Positions 1-7,798 of a DNA stretch of 41,991 bases are shown piece after piece. Each line of letters starts with the position of its first letter. The stretch's first letter is position 1. Position numbers and translations under genes: made by a program. The stretch lies in contig URLB01000001.1 of assembly GCA_900548595.1 (NCBI GenBank), positions 1 through 41,991 of the forward strand, read 5' to 3'. Origin of the DNA: an uncultured Eubacteriales bacterium. Its GTDB lineage: Bacteria; Bacillota; Clostridia; Lachnospirales; Anaerotignaceae. Below the pieces are notes generated by a model. The model saw only the letters and a list, made by a program, of their open reading frames with translations, was not told the DNA's origin and did not search any database.

Positions 1-457
1 AAAGCTGTGCTATCATTCTTTGAAAGCCGTCGGTCTTTACGGAGGCATAAGAAGAGATGAAAGACGAAAGGCTATCAATGACATGTTGAGCGGAAAAGCC
101 GAAATAATGGTTGCTTCCGACCTTGTTTCAAGGGGACTGGATATACCCGGAGTAACACATATAATAAACTTGGATATACCGGAAAACACAGCCAGCTATC
201 TTCATCGTTCGGGGCGTGCCGGCAGAGCCGGAAAAAGCGGAAAGGTAATAAGCATAGCGACCTTAGGTGAAAAACGTTATGTAAACAAATGCGCAAAAGA
301 ACTCGGTATAAGAGTAGAATACGTACAGATGAGGGAAGGTAAAATGATTCCCGCCGAACCTGTAAAAAAACAGTTTGCATCCTACAAGACAAAAAAATCA
401 CAGTCAGATTCGGATAAAAAATACATTAAAAAGAAAAAGAATTATAAAAATAAATAA
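1..457 (+). CDS. DEAD-box RNA helicase, C-terminal part (5' end outside window)
   Basis: This is the second RecA-like domain and tail of an ATP-dependent RNA helicase that unwinds structured RNA. The frame is open from base 2, so the start lies upstream of the window. Helicase motif V (ASDLVSRGLDIPGV) and motif VI (YLHRSGRAGRAG, with the arginine fingers) are both present. The end is a Lys-rich tail of about 40 residues, typical of DbpA/CshA-like helicases that use a basic tail to hold RNA. No terminator is visible before the next gene. The subfamily cannot be named without the N-terminal half. Confidence 0.93.
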   Translation, partial: KLCYHSLKAVGLYGGIRRDERRKAINDMLSGKAEIMVASDLVSRGLDIPGVTHIINLDIPENTASYLHRSGRAGRAGKSGKVISIATLGEKRYVNKCAKELGIRVEYVQMREGKMIPAEPVKKQFASYKTKKSQSDSDKKYIKKKKNYKNK

Positions 458-533
458 AATCCTATTGTACTTAACCTAAAATTAGTATACTATAATCCTG
501 TAACCATTAATTTTATGATAAAGGAGAATATTA

Positions 534-854
534 ATGAGCGATAATCATTGCGGCTGCGGCCATGACCACGATCACGATATTGAAGAACAGGAACTTGAAA
601 CAATGACTCTCACATTGGAAGACGATACTGAAATTCAGTGCGCTGTACTCGGAGTTTTTGATGTTGAAGGCATTGAAGGTAAAGAATACATCGCTCTTCT
701 TCCCGAAGACGATGAGACAGTTCTTATTTATGAGTACAAAGAACTTGAAAACGATGAGATAGAACTTCTTACAATTGAAGACGATGCGGAGTTTGACAAG
801 GTTTCAGAAGCTTTCGACTCTATATTCGATGACGAAGACGAGGAAGAAGAATAA
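534..854 (+). CDS. DUF1292 family acidic protein
   Basis: This 106-residue, very acidic protein matches the DUF1292 (YrzB-like) family, which is widespread in Firmicutes and has no established biochemical role. The core reads as one small beta-rich domain (about residues 20-85), followed by an Asp/Glu-only tail. The first 15 residues carry two Cys and four His (CGCGHDHDHD), which could bind a metal. A good ribosome site (AAGGAG, 7 bases before ATG) fixes the start. A strong terminator follows at once, so it is probably monocistronic. In other clostridia the family sits near alaS, yqgF and ireB. That neighbourhood is not seen here. Confidence 0.85.
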   Translation: MSDNHCGCGHDHDHDIEEQELETMTLTLEDDTEIQCAVLGVFDVEGIEGKEYIALLPEDDETVLIYEYKELENDEIELLTIEDDAEFDKVSEAFDSIFDDEDEEEE

Positions 855-869
855 AATAATAATTCTCAG

Positions 870-908
870 CCCTTTCGGTATAATAACCGAAAGGGTGTTT
901 TTTCTTTT
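870..908 (+). terminator. Rho-independent terminator of the DUF1292 gene
   Basis: A perfect 10-bp stem (CCCTTTCGGT paired with ACCGAAAGGG) has a 6-base loop. It is followed by a T-rich tract. It begins 15 bases after the stop codon. Confidence 0.93.
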
Positions 909-1054
909 ATTTTTAAGTTTTATTGTAATACAAAAATGTAATTAAATAAGTCCTGTTCGAAATATTTAAAAAACGCTCTAAAAGTGATAACATCACAGAA
1001 ATATAAAACCATTTTTTATATTATTTTATTAAAGAAACACAAGGAGGTAATCCT

Positions 1055-1801
1055 ATGAGATTAAAAGATAAAGTTGCTATTATTACAGGCGGAAGCCGTG
1101 GTATAGGTTTCGCCACAGCAAATAAGTTTTTATATGAAGGAGCAAAAGTAATTATAACCGCACATACTCAGCCATCGGCAGACAAAGCGGTTCAGACATT
1201 AAAAGAAAAACATCCTGACTCCGTAATTGTGGGAATCAGTCCGAATCTTGCCAGTCTGGAATCGGTTCGCAGTGAATTTCAAAAAGTAATCGACAAATAT
1301 GGTCGTATTGATATTTTAGTAAATAATGCCGGAATATCGGAAAGTACTCCGTTTGAAAAATATACAGAAGAAGTTTTTAACCGCGTTATGGATTTAAATG
1401 TAAAAGGCGTTTTTAATGCAACCAAAGCTGCCAGCGAATTTATGATTGCCGAAAGAAGCGGCGTCATATTGTCAACATCATCTGTAGTGAGCATATATGG
1501 TCAGTCAAGCGGTATATCATATCCTGTATCCAAATTTGCGGTTAACGGCTTTACCGTATCTCTTGCGCGTGAACTCGGACCAAAGGGAATAAGAGTAAAT
1601 GCCGTTGCCCCCGGAATTACAGAAACAGATATGATGAAAGCCGTACCAAAAGATATAATACAGCCGATGATAGACCAAATCCCTTTACACCGTTTAGGAA
1701 AGCCGGAAGATATTGCCAATGCTTTTGCCTTTTTGGCGTCAGACGAAGCTTCTTATATAACAGGCGTTGTTCTCAGCGTTGACGGCATGGCCAGAACATA
1801 A
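1055..1801 (+). CDS. Short-chain dehydrogenase/reductase, BaiA/FabG-like
   Basis: This 248-residue classical SDR is predicted to be a cytoplasmic NAD(P)-dependent oxidoreductase. The cofactor motif TGGSRGIG is at residues 11-18 and NNAG at 90-93. The catalytic set is Asn115, Ser143, Tyr156 and Lys160. The C-terminal SVDG signature is intact. An AAGGAGG site 7 bases before ATG supports the start. From memory, the order of residues around TGGxRGIGFA, APG(V/I)xxTDM and the VSVDG ending resembles BaiA, the bile acid 3-alpha-hydroxysteroid dehydrogenase, more than FabG. The acidic residue BaiA uses after strand beta-2 to prefer NAD is replaced here by Ala-His. It stands alone, with no fab or bai genes beside it, so the substrate is unknown. 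Confidence 0.9.
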   Translation: MRLKDKVAIITGGSRGIGFATANKFLYEGAKVIITAHTQPSADKAVQTLKEKHPDSVIVGISPNLASLESVRSEFQKVIDKYGRIDILVNNAGISESTPFEKYTEEVFNRVMDLNVKGVFNATKAASEFMIAERSGVILSTSSVVSIYGQSSGISYPVSKFAVNGFTVSLARELGPKGIRVNAVAPGITETDMMKAVPKDIIQPMIDQIPLHRLGKPEDIANAFAFLASDEASYITGVVLSVDGMART

Positions 1802-1827
1802 TATTTAATAAATATTTTCAGTATAAT

Positions 1828-1857
1828 ACCACCGGCTAAGCCGGTGGTTTTTCTTTT
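1828..1857 (+). terminator. Rho-independent terminator of the SDR gene
   Basis: A 9-bp perfect stem (ACCACCGGC with GCCGGTGGT) has a 3-base TAA loop. It runs straight into TTTTCTTTT. Confidence 0.93.
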
Positions 1858-2188
1858 ACATGCATACATACTGTACTGCAAATTATTTAAGTCCTTTATA
1901 AATACGTTTCTATATATGAACAGACGTTCATAATCATTTCTGGTTTTATAACAAAATTATTTTTTTCATCCAACCTATATCAATAACTTCATACATAAAT
2001 AATACTTAATTAAACAAGTTTATACACCATAATTACCAGTACAAAAATAATTTAATATAAAAACTTATGATGAACCTTAATTCTTAATATTATCTGAATT
2101 CCCGTAAGCTTAAATATCTTATCAAAATCAATAAATTTTGAATGTTATAATTCTTATTATATTCTAATAAAAAACCTTTATATTATTA
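1858..2188. other. AT-rich gene-free stretch upstream of the MarR operon
   Basis: About 330 bases between the SDR terminator and the MarR promoter hold no credible reading frame or RNA gene. The only structure noted is a perfect interrupted palindrome, ATGAAC-N4-GTTCAT (1916-1931). It fits the GAAC-N4-GTTC form of Gram-positive LexA boxes, but no promoter or gene lies close enough for a clear role. Confidence 0.5.
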
Positions 2189-2216
2189 TTGACTATTTTG
2201 TTTATAATTGTATAAT
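2189..2216 (+). promoter_or_regulatory. Promoter of the MarR-ABC operon
   Basis: TTGACT (2189-2194) and TATAAT (2211-2216) are separated by 16 bases, a sigma-A-type promoter. It would place the transcript start near 2223, just ahead of the inverted repeat below. Confidence 0.75.
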
Positions 2217-2228
2217 AACTACTGTTAG

Positions 2229-2251
2229 TTACCTAACAGTTAGATAGGTAA
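2229..2251. promoter_or_regulatory. Putative MarR operator (inverted repeat)
   Basis: TTACCTA (2229-2235) is repeated in inverse as TAGGTAA (2245-2251) with 9 bases between. An overlapping smaller repeat, GTTAG-N4-CTAAC, lies at 2224-2237. The site falls at the predicted transcript start and 30 bases before the MarR gene, the normal place for an autorepressor operator. Assignment to this MarR protein is inference from position and symmetry. Confidence 0.6.
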
Positions 2252-2281
2252 GTATTTAATTTTTAAGAAAGGAGCATAGTA

Positions 2282-2752
2282 ATGAACGAAGACAAAGTCG
2301 TTGCGCCTGAGATAAAATGCGTTTCAAATCTTATAAAAAGGTTTGTTAACATAGTTTCAGGCGAATACGATTTGCACGGTTTAACCGGCCAGCATATGCG
2401 CATTCTCGGCTATATAGCCTTTCATCATAATAACGGTTCCGATGTTTTCCAAAAAGACATCGAAAACCAGCTTAACATACGCCCTTCTACCGCAACGGTA
2501 ATGTTGAAAGTACTGGAAAAGAACGGCTATATTATAAAAGAAACAGTAAAAAGCGACGCAAGGCTGAAAAGGCTTATTTTAACGGAAAAAGCAGATGAAA
2601 TAACATCCAAAGGCATTGAAATCATGAAAGAAGTAAATAACCGTGTAACAAAAGGAATACCTGAAGAAAATCTTGATATTTTTTTCAGCGTATTGGAACA
2701 AATAAAATCAAACTTGCTTACTACCAACGACATAAAATCTAAACATCATTAA
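2282..2752 (+). CDS. MarR family transcriptional regulator
   Basis: This 156-residue winged-helix regulator is expected to bind DNA as a dimer and usually represses until a small ligand binds. The recognition region (about residues 55-100) has the MarR pattern: FQKDIENQLNIRPSTATVML, then LEKNGYI and a basic wing with DARLKRL. It starts after an AAAGGAG site and ends 16 bases before a pair of ABC exporter genes. The arrangement MarR-ABC-ABC is common in Firmicutes for drug- or metabolite-induced exporters. The palindrome at 2229-2251 suggests autoregulation. The inducer cannot be read from the sequence. Confidence 0.92.
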   Translation: MNEDKVVAPEIKCVSNLIKRFVNIVSGEYDLHGLTGQHMRILGYIAFHHNNGSDVFQKDIENQLNIRPSTATVMLKVLEKNGYIIKETVKSDARLKRLILTEKADEITSKGIEIMKEVNNRVTKGIPEENLDIFFSVLEQIKSNLLTTNDIKSKHH

Positions 2753-2768
2753 GGAGGTACAACAATAA

Positions 2769-4502
2769 ATGGGTATGGTAAAACAACTGTCGGGATGCGT
2801 CAGACAGTATAAAAAAGACGCCGTGCTAACTCCGCTTTTTGTTATAGGCGAAGTTATTCTCGAGGTAATGGTTCCTCTTATTATGGCTAATCTTATAGAC
2901 TTCGGTATTAACACCGGTGATATGGGATACGTTATAAAAACGGGAATTATCCTTATTATTTTCTGTATGGCTTCCCTCTTCTGCGGAGTTATGAGCGGAA
3001 AATACGCTGCGTCAGCTTCAGCAGGATTTGCGGCAAACCTCAGACAGGATATGTATTATAAAGTACAGGACTATTCTTTTAAAAACATCGATAAGTTTTC
3101 CACAGCGTCAATTGTAACGAGACTTACAACAGATGTTACAAATATTCAAATGGCTTTTATGATGGTAATACGTATTGCCGTAAGAAGCCCTATTATGCTT
3201 ATAAGCGCATTTTTTGCGGTATTGAGCATAAATAAAAAAATAGCTCTCATATATCTTATAGTAATACCTATCCTCGGTATAGGTCTCTATTTTATTATGA
3301 CCAGAGCGCATCCTATATTTAAGAGGGTTTTCAAAAAATACGATAAATTAAACGCAATAGTTCAGGAAAATCTTATGGGAATAAGAGTTGTAAAATCCTT
3401 TGTGCGTGAAGATCATGAAATAGAAAAATTCGACGCTTCTTCAAAGGATATATACAACGATTTCACAAAAGTAGAAAAATTGCTTGCTTTTAATAATCCG
3501 CTTATGCAGTTCTGTGTATTTACATGTATTCTTGTTTCATCATGGCTCGGTGCAAAACTTATCGTAGGCGGAGAAATGATGACGGGAAATCTTGTCAGCA
3601 TTATGACATATACAATGCAGATGCTTATGAGCCTTATGATACTGTCTATGGTTTTTGTTATGATAACAATGTCAAAAACAGCCGCAGAACGTATATGCGA
3701 AATACTCAATGAAGTTCCCGACATAAAGGATAACGAAAATCCTGTATATACTGTAAAAGACGGTTCTATATCATTTAAAAACGTCAACTTCAGCTATACA
3801 AACAATGTTGATAAATTAAGCCTTAAAAACTTTAATCTTGATATAAAATCAGGCGAAACAATAGGTATAATCGGAGGAACAGGCTCTTCAAAAAGTACAT
3901 TTGTACAGCTTATACCAAGGCTTTACGATGTAACGGAAGGTTCCGTAAAGGTAGGCGGAATAGATGTAAGAAATTACGACTTGGAAGCCTTGAGAAACGA
4001 TGTTGCGTTTGTCCTTCAGAAAAACACTCTTTTCTCCGGAACAATAAAAGAAAACCTCCGTTGGGGTAATGAAAACGCTTCGGACGAAGAAATTATAAAA
4101 GTGTGTAAATTGGCGTGTGCCGATGAATTTATAGAGCAATTCCCCGATAAGTATGATACCTATATAGAACAGGGAGGAACAAATGTATCCGGCGGACAAA
4201 AGCAGAGACTTTGCATAGCCAGAGCATTGCTCAAAAAGCCTAAAATACTTATATTGGACGATTCTACAAGCGCAGTCGACACAGCTACCGACGCCAAAAT
4301 AAGAAAGGCTTTCAAGGAAGAAATACCGAACACAACAAAACTTATAATAGCTCAGCGTATATCATCTGTTCAGGAATCGGATAAAATTATCGTGCTTAAC
4401 AACGGGAAGATAGAATCTATCGGAACACATGAAGAGCTTTTAAAATCAAGTCCTATCTATAAAGAAGTTTACGAATCACAGACAAAAGGAGGCGAAGAAT
4501 AA
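2769..4502 (+). CDS. ABC exporter half-transporter, subunit with degenerate ATP site
   Basis: This 577-residue type IV ABC exporter half has six membrane segments (about residues 15-310) and then a nucleotide-binding domain. The Walker A motif (near residue 370) reads GGTGSSKST, with Ser where Gly usually precedes the Lys. The signature VSGGQ is intact (near 472). After Walker B the catalytic Glu is Asp (LDDSTSAVD), and the switch His is Gln (IAQRIS). These are the marks of the non-hydrolytic side of heterodimeric exporters such as TM287/288, LmrCD and BmrCD. The stop overlaps the start of the next gene by one base (TAATG). It therefore acts with that gene product. The substrate is probably a drug or lipophilic metabolite. 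Confidence 0.94.
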   Translation: MGMVKQLSGCVRQYKKDAVLTPLFVIGEVILEVMVPLIMANLIDFGINTGDMGYVIKTGIILIIFCMASLFCGVMSGKYAASASAGFAANLRQDMYYKVQDYSFKNIDKFSTASIVTRLTTDVTNIQMAFMMVIRIAVRSPIMLISAFFAVLSINKKIALIYLIVIPILGIGLYFIMTRAHPIFKRVFKKYDKLNAIVQENLMGIRVVKSFVREDHEIEKFDASSKDIYNDFTKVEKLLAFNNPLMQFCVFTCILVSSWLGAKLIVGGEMMTGNLVSIMTYTMQMLMSLMILSMVFVMITMSKTAAERICEILNEVPDIKDNENPVYTVKDGSISFKNVNFSYTNNVDKLSLKNFNLDIKSGETIGIIGGTGSSKSTFVQLIPRLYDVTEGSVKVGGIDVRNYDLEALRNDVAFVLQKNTLFSGTIKENLRWGNENASDEEIIKVCKLACADEFIEQFPDKYDTYIEQGGTNVSGGQKQRLCIARALLKKPKILILDDSTSAVDTATDAKIRKAFKEEIPNTTKLIIAQRISSVQESDKIIVLNNGKIESIGTHEELLKSSPIYKEVYESQTKGGEE

Positions 4503-6421
4503 TGTCAGCAGAATCAAGACCTATAAAAGGTCCTATGGGAAGAGGTGCAAGAGGACCGAAACCTAACATTAAAGACGCCAACAAGACAACAAAAAGACTT
4601 ATGTCATACGTCGGACACTATAAACTTCAGTTTATTTTTGTTATATTTTGTATAATCATCAGCGCCTATGTAAACGTAAGAGCTTCGATGTTTATACAGA
4701 CTGTCATAGACGATTATGTAACGCCTATGCTTGCGTCAGGCAGCGCTGACTTTACTTCATTCGCAGTTGCCATATCTCGTATGGCGGTAATATTTTTTAT
4801 AGGCATAGCCGCCTCTTATTTATACAACAGAACTATGGTAAGCATATCGCAAGGCGTTTTGAAAGAAGTAAGGGACGATATGTTTGCTCACATGCAGACT
4901 CTCCCTATTAAATATTTTGATACGCATACGCACGGAGATGTAATGAGCCACTATACAAACGATACCGATACATTGAGACAGATGCTTTCTCAGGCTCTCC
5001 CTATGTTTATATCGTCATCGGTAACTATTATCTCAGTAGCTATAGCAATGCTTAAATCCAGCGTCTGGCTGTCTCTGTTCGTTGCGGTATTTATATTACT
5101 TATGCTCAATGTTACTAAAAAAATAGCGGGAAACTCATCAAAATACTTTATAAAACAGCAGCAGTCAATCGGCGCGCTTAACGGATACATTGAAGAAATG
5201 ATAAACGGTCAGAAAGTTATAAAAGTTTTCTGCCATGAAGATAAATCAAAGGAAGGTTTCGACGAAAAAAACCGCGAACTCCGTGAAAACACAACAAACG
5301 CTAACAGATTTGCCAATATTCTTATGCCCGTAATGATGAACCTAGGAAACTTGGAATATGTTTGTATTGCTATATTAGGCGGGTTCCTTGCCATAAACGG
5401 AATCGGAGGTCTTACATTAGGAGTTATAGCGTCTTTCCTTTCACTTTCAAAAAGCCTTACAAATCCCATAAGCCAGATTTCACAGCAGCTTAATTCCGTT
5501 GTAATGGCATTGGCAGGCGCTGAACGTATATTTGACCTTATGGACGAAACCCCCGAAGTTGACGACGGTAATGTAACGCTTGTAACTGCAAAACGCAATG
5601 AAGACGGTACATTAACGGAAACAAAAGGACGTACGCATATATGGGCATGGAAAGTTCCTATTGAAAACGGTTTTGACTATGTCGAGTTAAAAGGCGATGT
5701 GCGTTTCCACAATGTTGACTTCTCCTATGAAGAAGGAAAAACTATACTCCACGACATATCTCTGTTTGCAAAACCCGGTCAAAAGATCGCTTTTGTCGGC
5801 GCCACAGGCGCAGGAAAGACAACTATTACAAATCTTATAAACCGTTTCTATGACATACAGGAAGGAAGCATAACCTACGACGGAATAGACGTCAAAAAAA
5901 TAAAGAAAGATGCTCTTCGTTATTCATTGGGAATAGTCCTTCAGGATGTAAATCTGTTTACAGGTACTATTATGGAAAATATAAGGTACGGAAGACTGGA
6001 CGCCACGGACGAAGAAGTAATCGAAGCCGCAAAACTTGCAAATGCTCATGATTTTATAATGATGCTTCCCGACGGATATGATACAATACTTACAGGAGAC
6101 GGCGGAAGTCTTTCTCAGGGACAGAGGCAGCTTATTTCCATCGCGAGAGCGGCTGTTGCCGATCCTCCGGTTATGATACTTGACGAAGCAACATCGTCAA
6201 TAGATACAAGAACGGAATCAATAGTGCAGAGCGGTATGGATTCCCTTATGGACGGCAGAACGGTATTCGTAATAGCCCACAGACTCTCTACAGTGCGCAA
6301 TTCCAAGGCTATAATGGTAATGGAACATGGAAGAATAATCGAAAGAGGAAGCCATGATGATCTTATTGAACAGAAAGGAAAATATTATCAGCTTTATACC
6401 GGTGCTTTCGAACTTGAATAA
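4502..6421 (+). CDS. ABC exporter half-transporter, catalytic subunit
   Basis: This 639-residue partner of the preceding subunit has six membrane segments after a Gly/Pro-rich N-terminal extension, then a nucleotide-binding domain. Walker A (GATGAGKTT, near residue 432), catalytic Glu (LDEATSS, near 559) and switch His (AHRLS, near 593) are all canonical. The signature is altered to LSQGQ. That pattern is complementary to the first subunit, so the dimer would have one consensus and one degenerate ATP site. A linker of about 45 residues (KRNEDGTLTETKG and after) separates the membrane part from the ATPase, longer than in the first subunit. The gene is translationally coupled to its partner through the 1-base overlap. 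Confidence 0.95.
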   Translation: MSAESRPIKGPMGRGARGPKPNIKDANKTTKRLMSYVGHYKLQFIFVIFCIIISAYVNVRASMFIQTVIDDYVTPMLASGSADFTSFAVAISRMAVIFFIGIAASYLYNRTMVSISQGVLKEVRDDMFAHMQTLPIKYFDTHTHGDVMSHYTNDTDTLRQMLSQALPMFISSSVTIISVAIAMLKSSVWLSLFVAVFILLMLNVTKKIAGNSSKYFIKQQQSIGALNGYIEEMINGQKVIKVFCHEDKSKEGFDEKNRELRENTTNANRFANILMPVMMNLGNLEYVCIAILGGFLAINGIGGLTLGVIASFLSLSKSLTNPISQISQQLNSVVMALAGAERIFDLMDETPEVDDGNVTLVTAKRNEDGTLTETKGRTHIWAWKVPIENGFDYVELKGDVRFHNVDFSYEEGKTILHDISLFAKPGQKIAFVGATGAGKTTITNLINRFYDIQEGSITYDGIDVKKIKKDALRYSLGIVLQDVNLFTGTIMENIRYGRLDATDEEVIEAAKLANAHDFIMMLPDGYDTILTGDGGSLSQGQRQLISIARAAVADPPVMILDEATSSIDTRTESIVQSGMDSLMDGRTVFVIAHRLSTVRNSKAIMVMEHGRIIERGSHDDLIEQKGKYYQLYTGAFELE

Positions 6422-6437
6422 ATAAAGGAGAATAAAG

Positions 6438-6851
6438 ATGAGAGAAAAATTCGCCAGATTTATGGCAGGCAGATACGGAAACGATAATCTTAATAAAGTC
6501 ATCTCCATATCATCTATAGTATTTCTTGTAATATCATTGATTACAACAAGATTTGTTCCGTTTTTAGCCTCATTCTGCTGGATTTTGGCAATAATGCTTA
6601 TTGTTCTTTGCTACTACAGAATGTTATCAAGAGATATTGCAAAACGCTCTATGGAAAATCAAAAATTTATGTCATTAAGATATCAGGCGGCTGTTAAAAA
6701 ACAGCACAGGGCTGAAAGAGCAGCGCAGAGCAAAGACTATAAATTTTTCAAATGCCCGAAATGCGGAGTTCTCAACAGAATTCCGAGAGGCAAAGGCAAA
6801 ATACAAATAACCTGCCCGAAATGCGGAGAACAGTTTATAAGAAAGAGCTGA
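6438..6851 (+). CDS. Membrane-anchored zinc-ribbon protein
   Basis: This 137-residue protein has two close hydrophobic segments (about residues 22-60). A basic, probably helical region follows (about 60-100). A C-terminal zinc ribbon has Cys106, Cys109, Cys126 and Cys129 (CPKC...CPKC). The order suggests two membrane helices with the ribbon on the cytoplasmic side. Start after AAAGGAG; 16 bases after the ABC gene and 4 bases before the DUF5685 gene, so it is read in the same operon. Function is unknown. A scaffold or nucleic-acid/protein-binding role is possible but not shown. Confidence 0.8.
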   Translation: MREKFARFMAGRYGNDNLNKVISISSIVFLVISLITTRFVPFLASFCWILAIMLIVLCYYRMLSRDIAKRSMENQKFMSLRYQAAVKKQHRAERAAQSKDYKFFKCPKCGVLNRIPRGKGKIQITCPKCGEQFIRKS

Positions 6852-6855
6852 TATT

Positions 6856-7686
6856 ATGTTTGGATATGTGGCGGCAAATGCAAAAACATTAAGTCCCGAT
6901 GAATTGGAAATTTATAAAGGTTTATACTGCGGTCTGTGCCGTGTCCTTAAACGCAGTTACGGAAATGCAGGTCGCCTCACCCTGACATACGATATGACTT
7001 TTCTTATACTTGTCCTGTCATCGCTCTACCCTTCCGAGGAAACGGAGTGGTTTGAACGATGTATAGCGCATCCTCGCAAAAAACATAAATATATCGAAAC
7101 GGATTTTACGCAGTATGCCGCCGATATGAATATCGCTCTGACATATAATAAATTTCTTGACGACTGGAACGACGATAAAAATTACGGCGCTAAGGCGGCG
7201 TCTGTATATTTCAAAAATAAGTATAATAAAATACTTGAAAAGTATCCGCGTCAATGTTCAGTTATAGAAAGCTGTCTTTCCCAGCTTGCGGAAGTCGAAA
7301 AAAAAGGCATATTATCGCCCGATATTCCGGCAGATATATTCGGAAGACTTCTTTCCGGACTGTTTACGGTATATGACGATGATAATACGGAAATTCTCGG
7401 TATGGCTGCCGCAAACCTCGGAAGATTTATTTACATTCTGGACGCCTGGGACGATTTGAGCGAAGACATAAAGAAAGAGAGATATAATCCTCTGACATCT
7501 ATAGACACGTCAAATATAGGTTCAATATTAACAATGCTCATTGCCGACTGCTCGCAGGCTATGCTGTCCCTGCCCTTTAAAAAGAATGAAAATATTATCA
7601 GAAATATACTCTATTCCGGTGTATGGCAGAAATATAAAACGCCCTCTGATGATAAAACTACATTAAAAAATGATAATCAGCCTTAA
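6856..7686 (+). CDS. DUF5685 family protein with isoprenoid-synthase-like Asp motifs
   Basis: This 276-residue, mostly helical protein of the uncharacterised DUF5685 family begins with its typical MFGY and a CGLC motif (residues 25-28). Two acidic motifs stand out: DDWNDD at 102-107, and a helix LGRFIYILDAWDDLSED at 188-204 followed by Arg209, Tyr210, Asn211 and Pro212. The second closely follows the phytoene/squalene synthase pattern LGxxxQxxNIxRDVxED...GRxYLP. The first could serve as the DDxxD partner. This suggests a divergent all-alpha isoprenoid-synthase fold, which is my inference. It follows the zinc-ribbon gene by 4 bases with a weak ribosome site, so it is probably coupled to it. 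A DnaJ gene follows. Confidence 0.8.
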   Translation: MFGYVAANAKTLSPDELEIYKGLYCGLCRVLKRSYGNAGRLTLTYDMTFLILVLSSLYPSEETEWFERCIAHPRKKHKYIETDFTQYAADMNIALTYNKFLDDWNDDKNYGAKAASVYFKNKYNKILEKYPRQCSVIESCLSQLAEVEKKGILSPDIPADIFGRLLSGLFTVYDDDNTEILGMAAANLGRFIYILDAWDDLSEDIKKERYNPLTSIDTSNIGSILTMLIADCSQAMLSLPFKKNENIIRNILYSGVWQKYKTPSDDKTTLKNDNQP

Positions 7687-7714
7687 AAATCCCTTAATTT
7701 ATATGCTTTTGTCT

Positions 7715-7743
7715 TTGCAAAACATATACGGTTGGTTTATAAT
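7715..7743 (+). promoter_or_regulatory. Promoter of the DnaJ-like gene
   Basis: TTGCAA (7715-7720) and TATAAT (7738-7743) are 17 bases apart. This lets the DnaJ-like gene be expressed apart from the upstream MarR operon. No terminator was seen between them, so read-through is also possible. Confidence 0.65.
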
Positions 7744-7798
7744 ATATCATGTTTACTAAAAATAACGTACATGAACAATGCAGAGAGGAAATTCCAAA

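Noticed and set aside
984..996. Crp-like operator before the SDR gene (GTGAT-AAC-ATCAC)
   Set aside because: The spacer is 3 bases instead of 6 for a Crp site, and one 5-bp dyad in AT-rich DNA is weak evidence.
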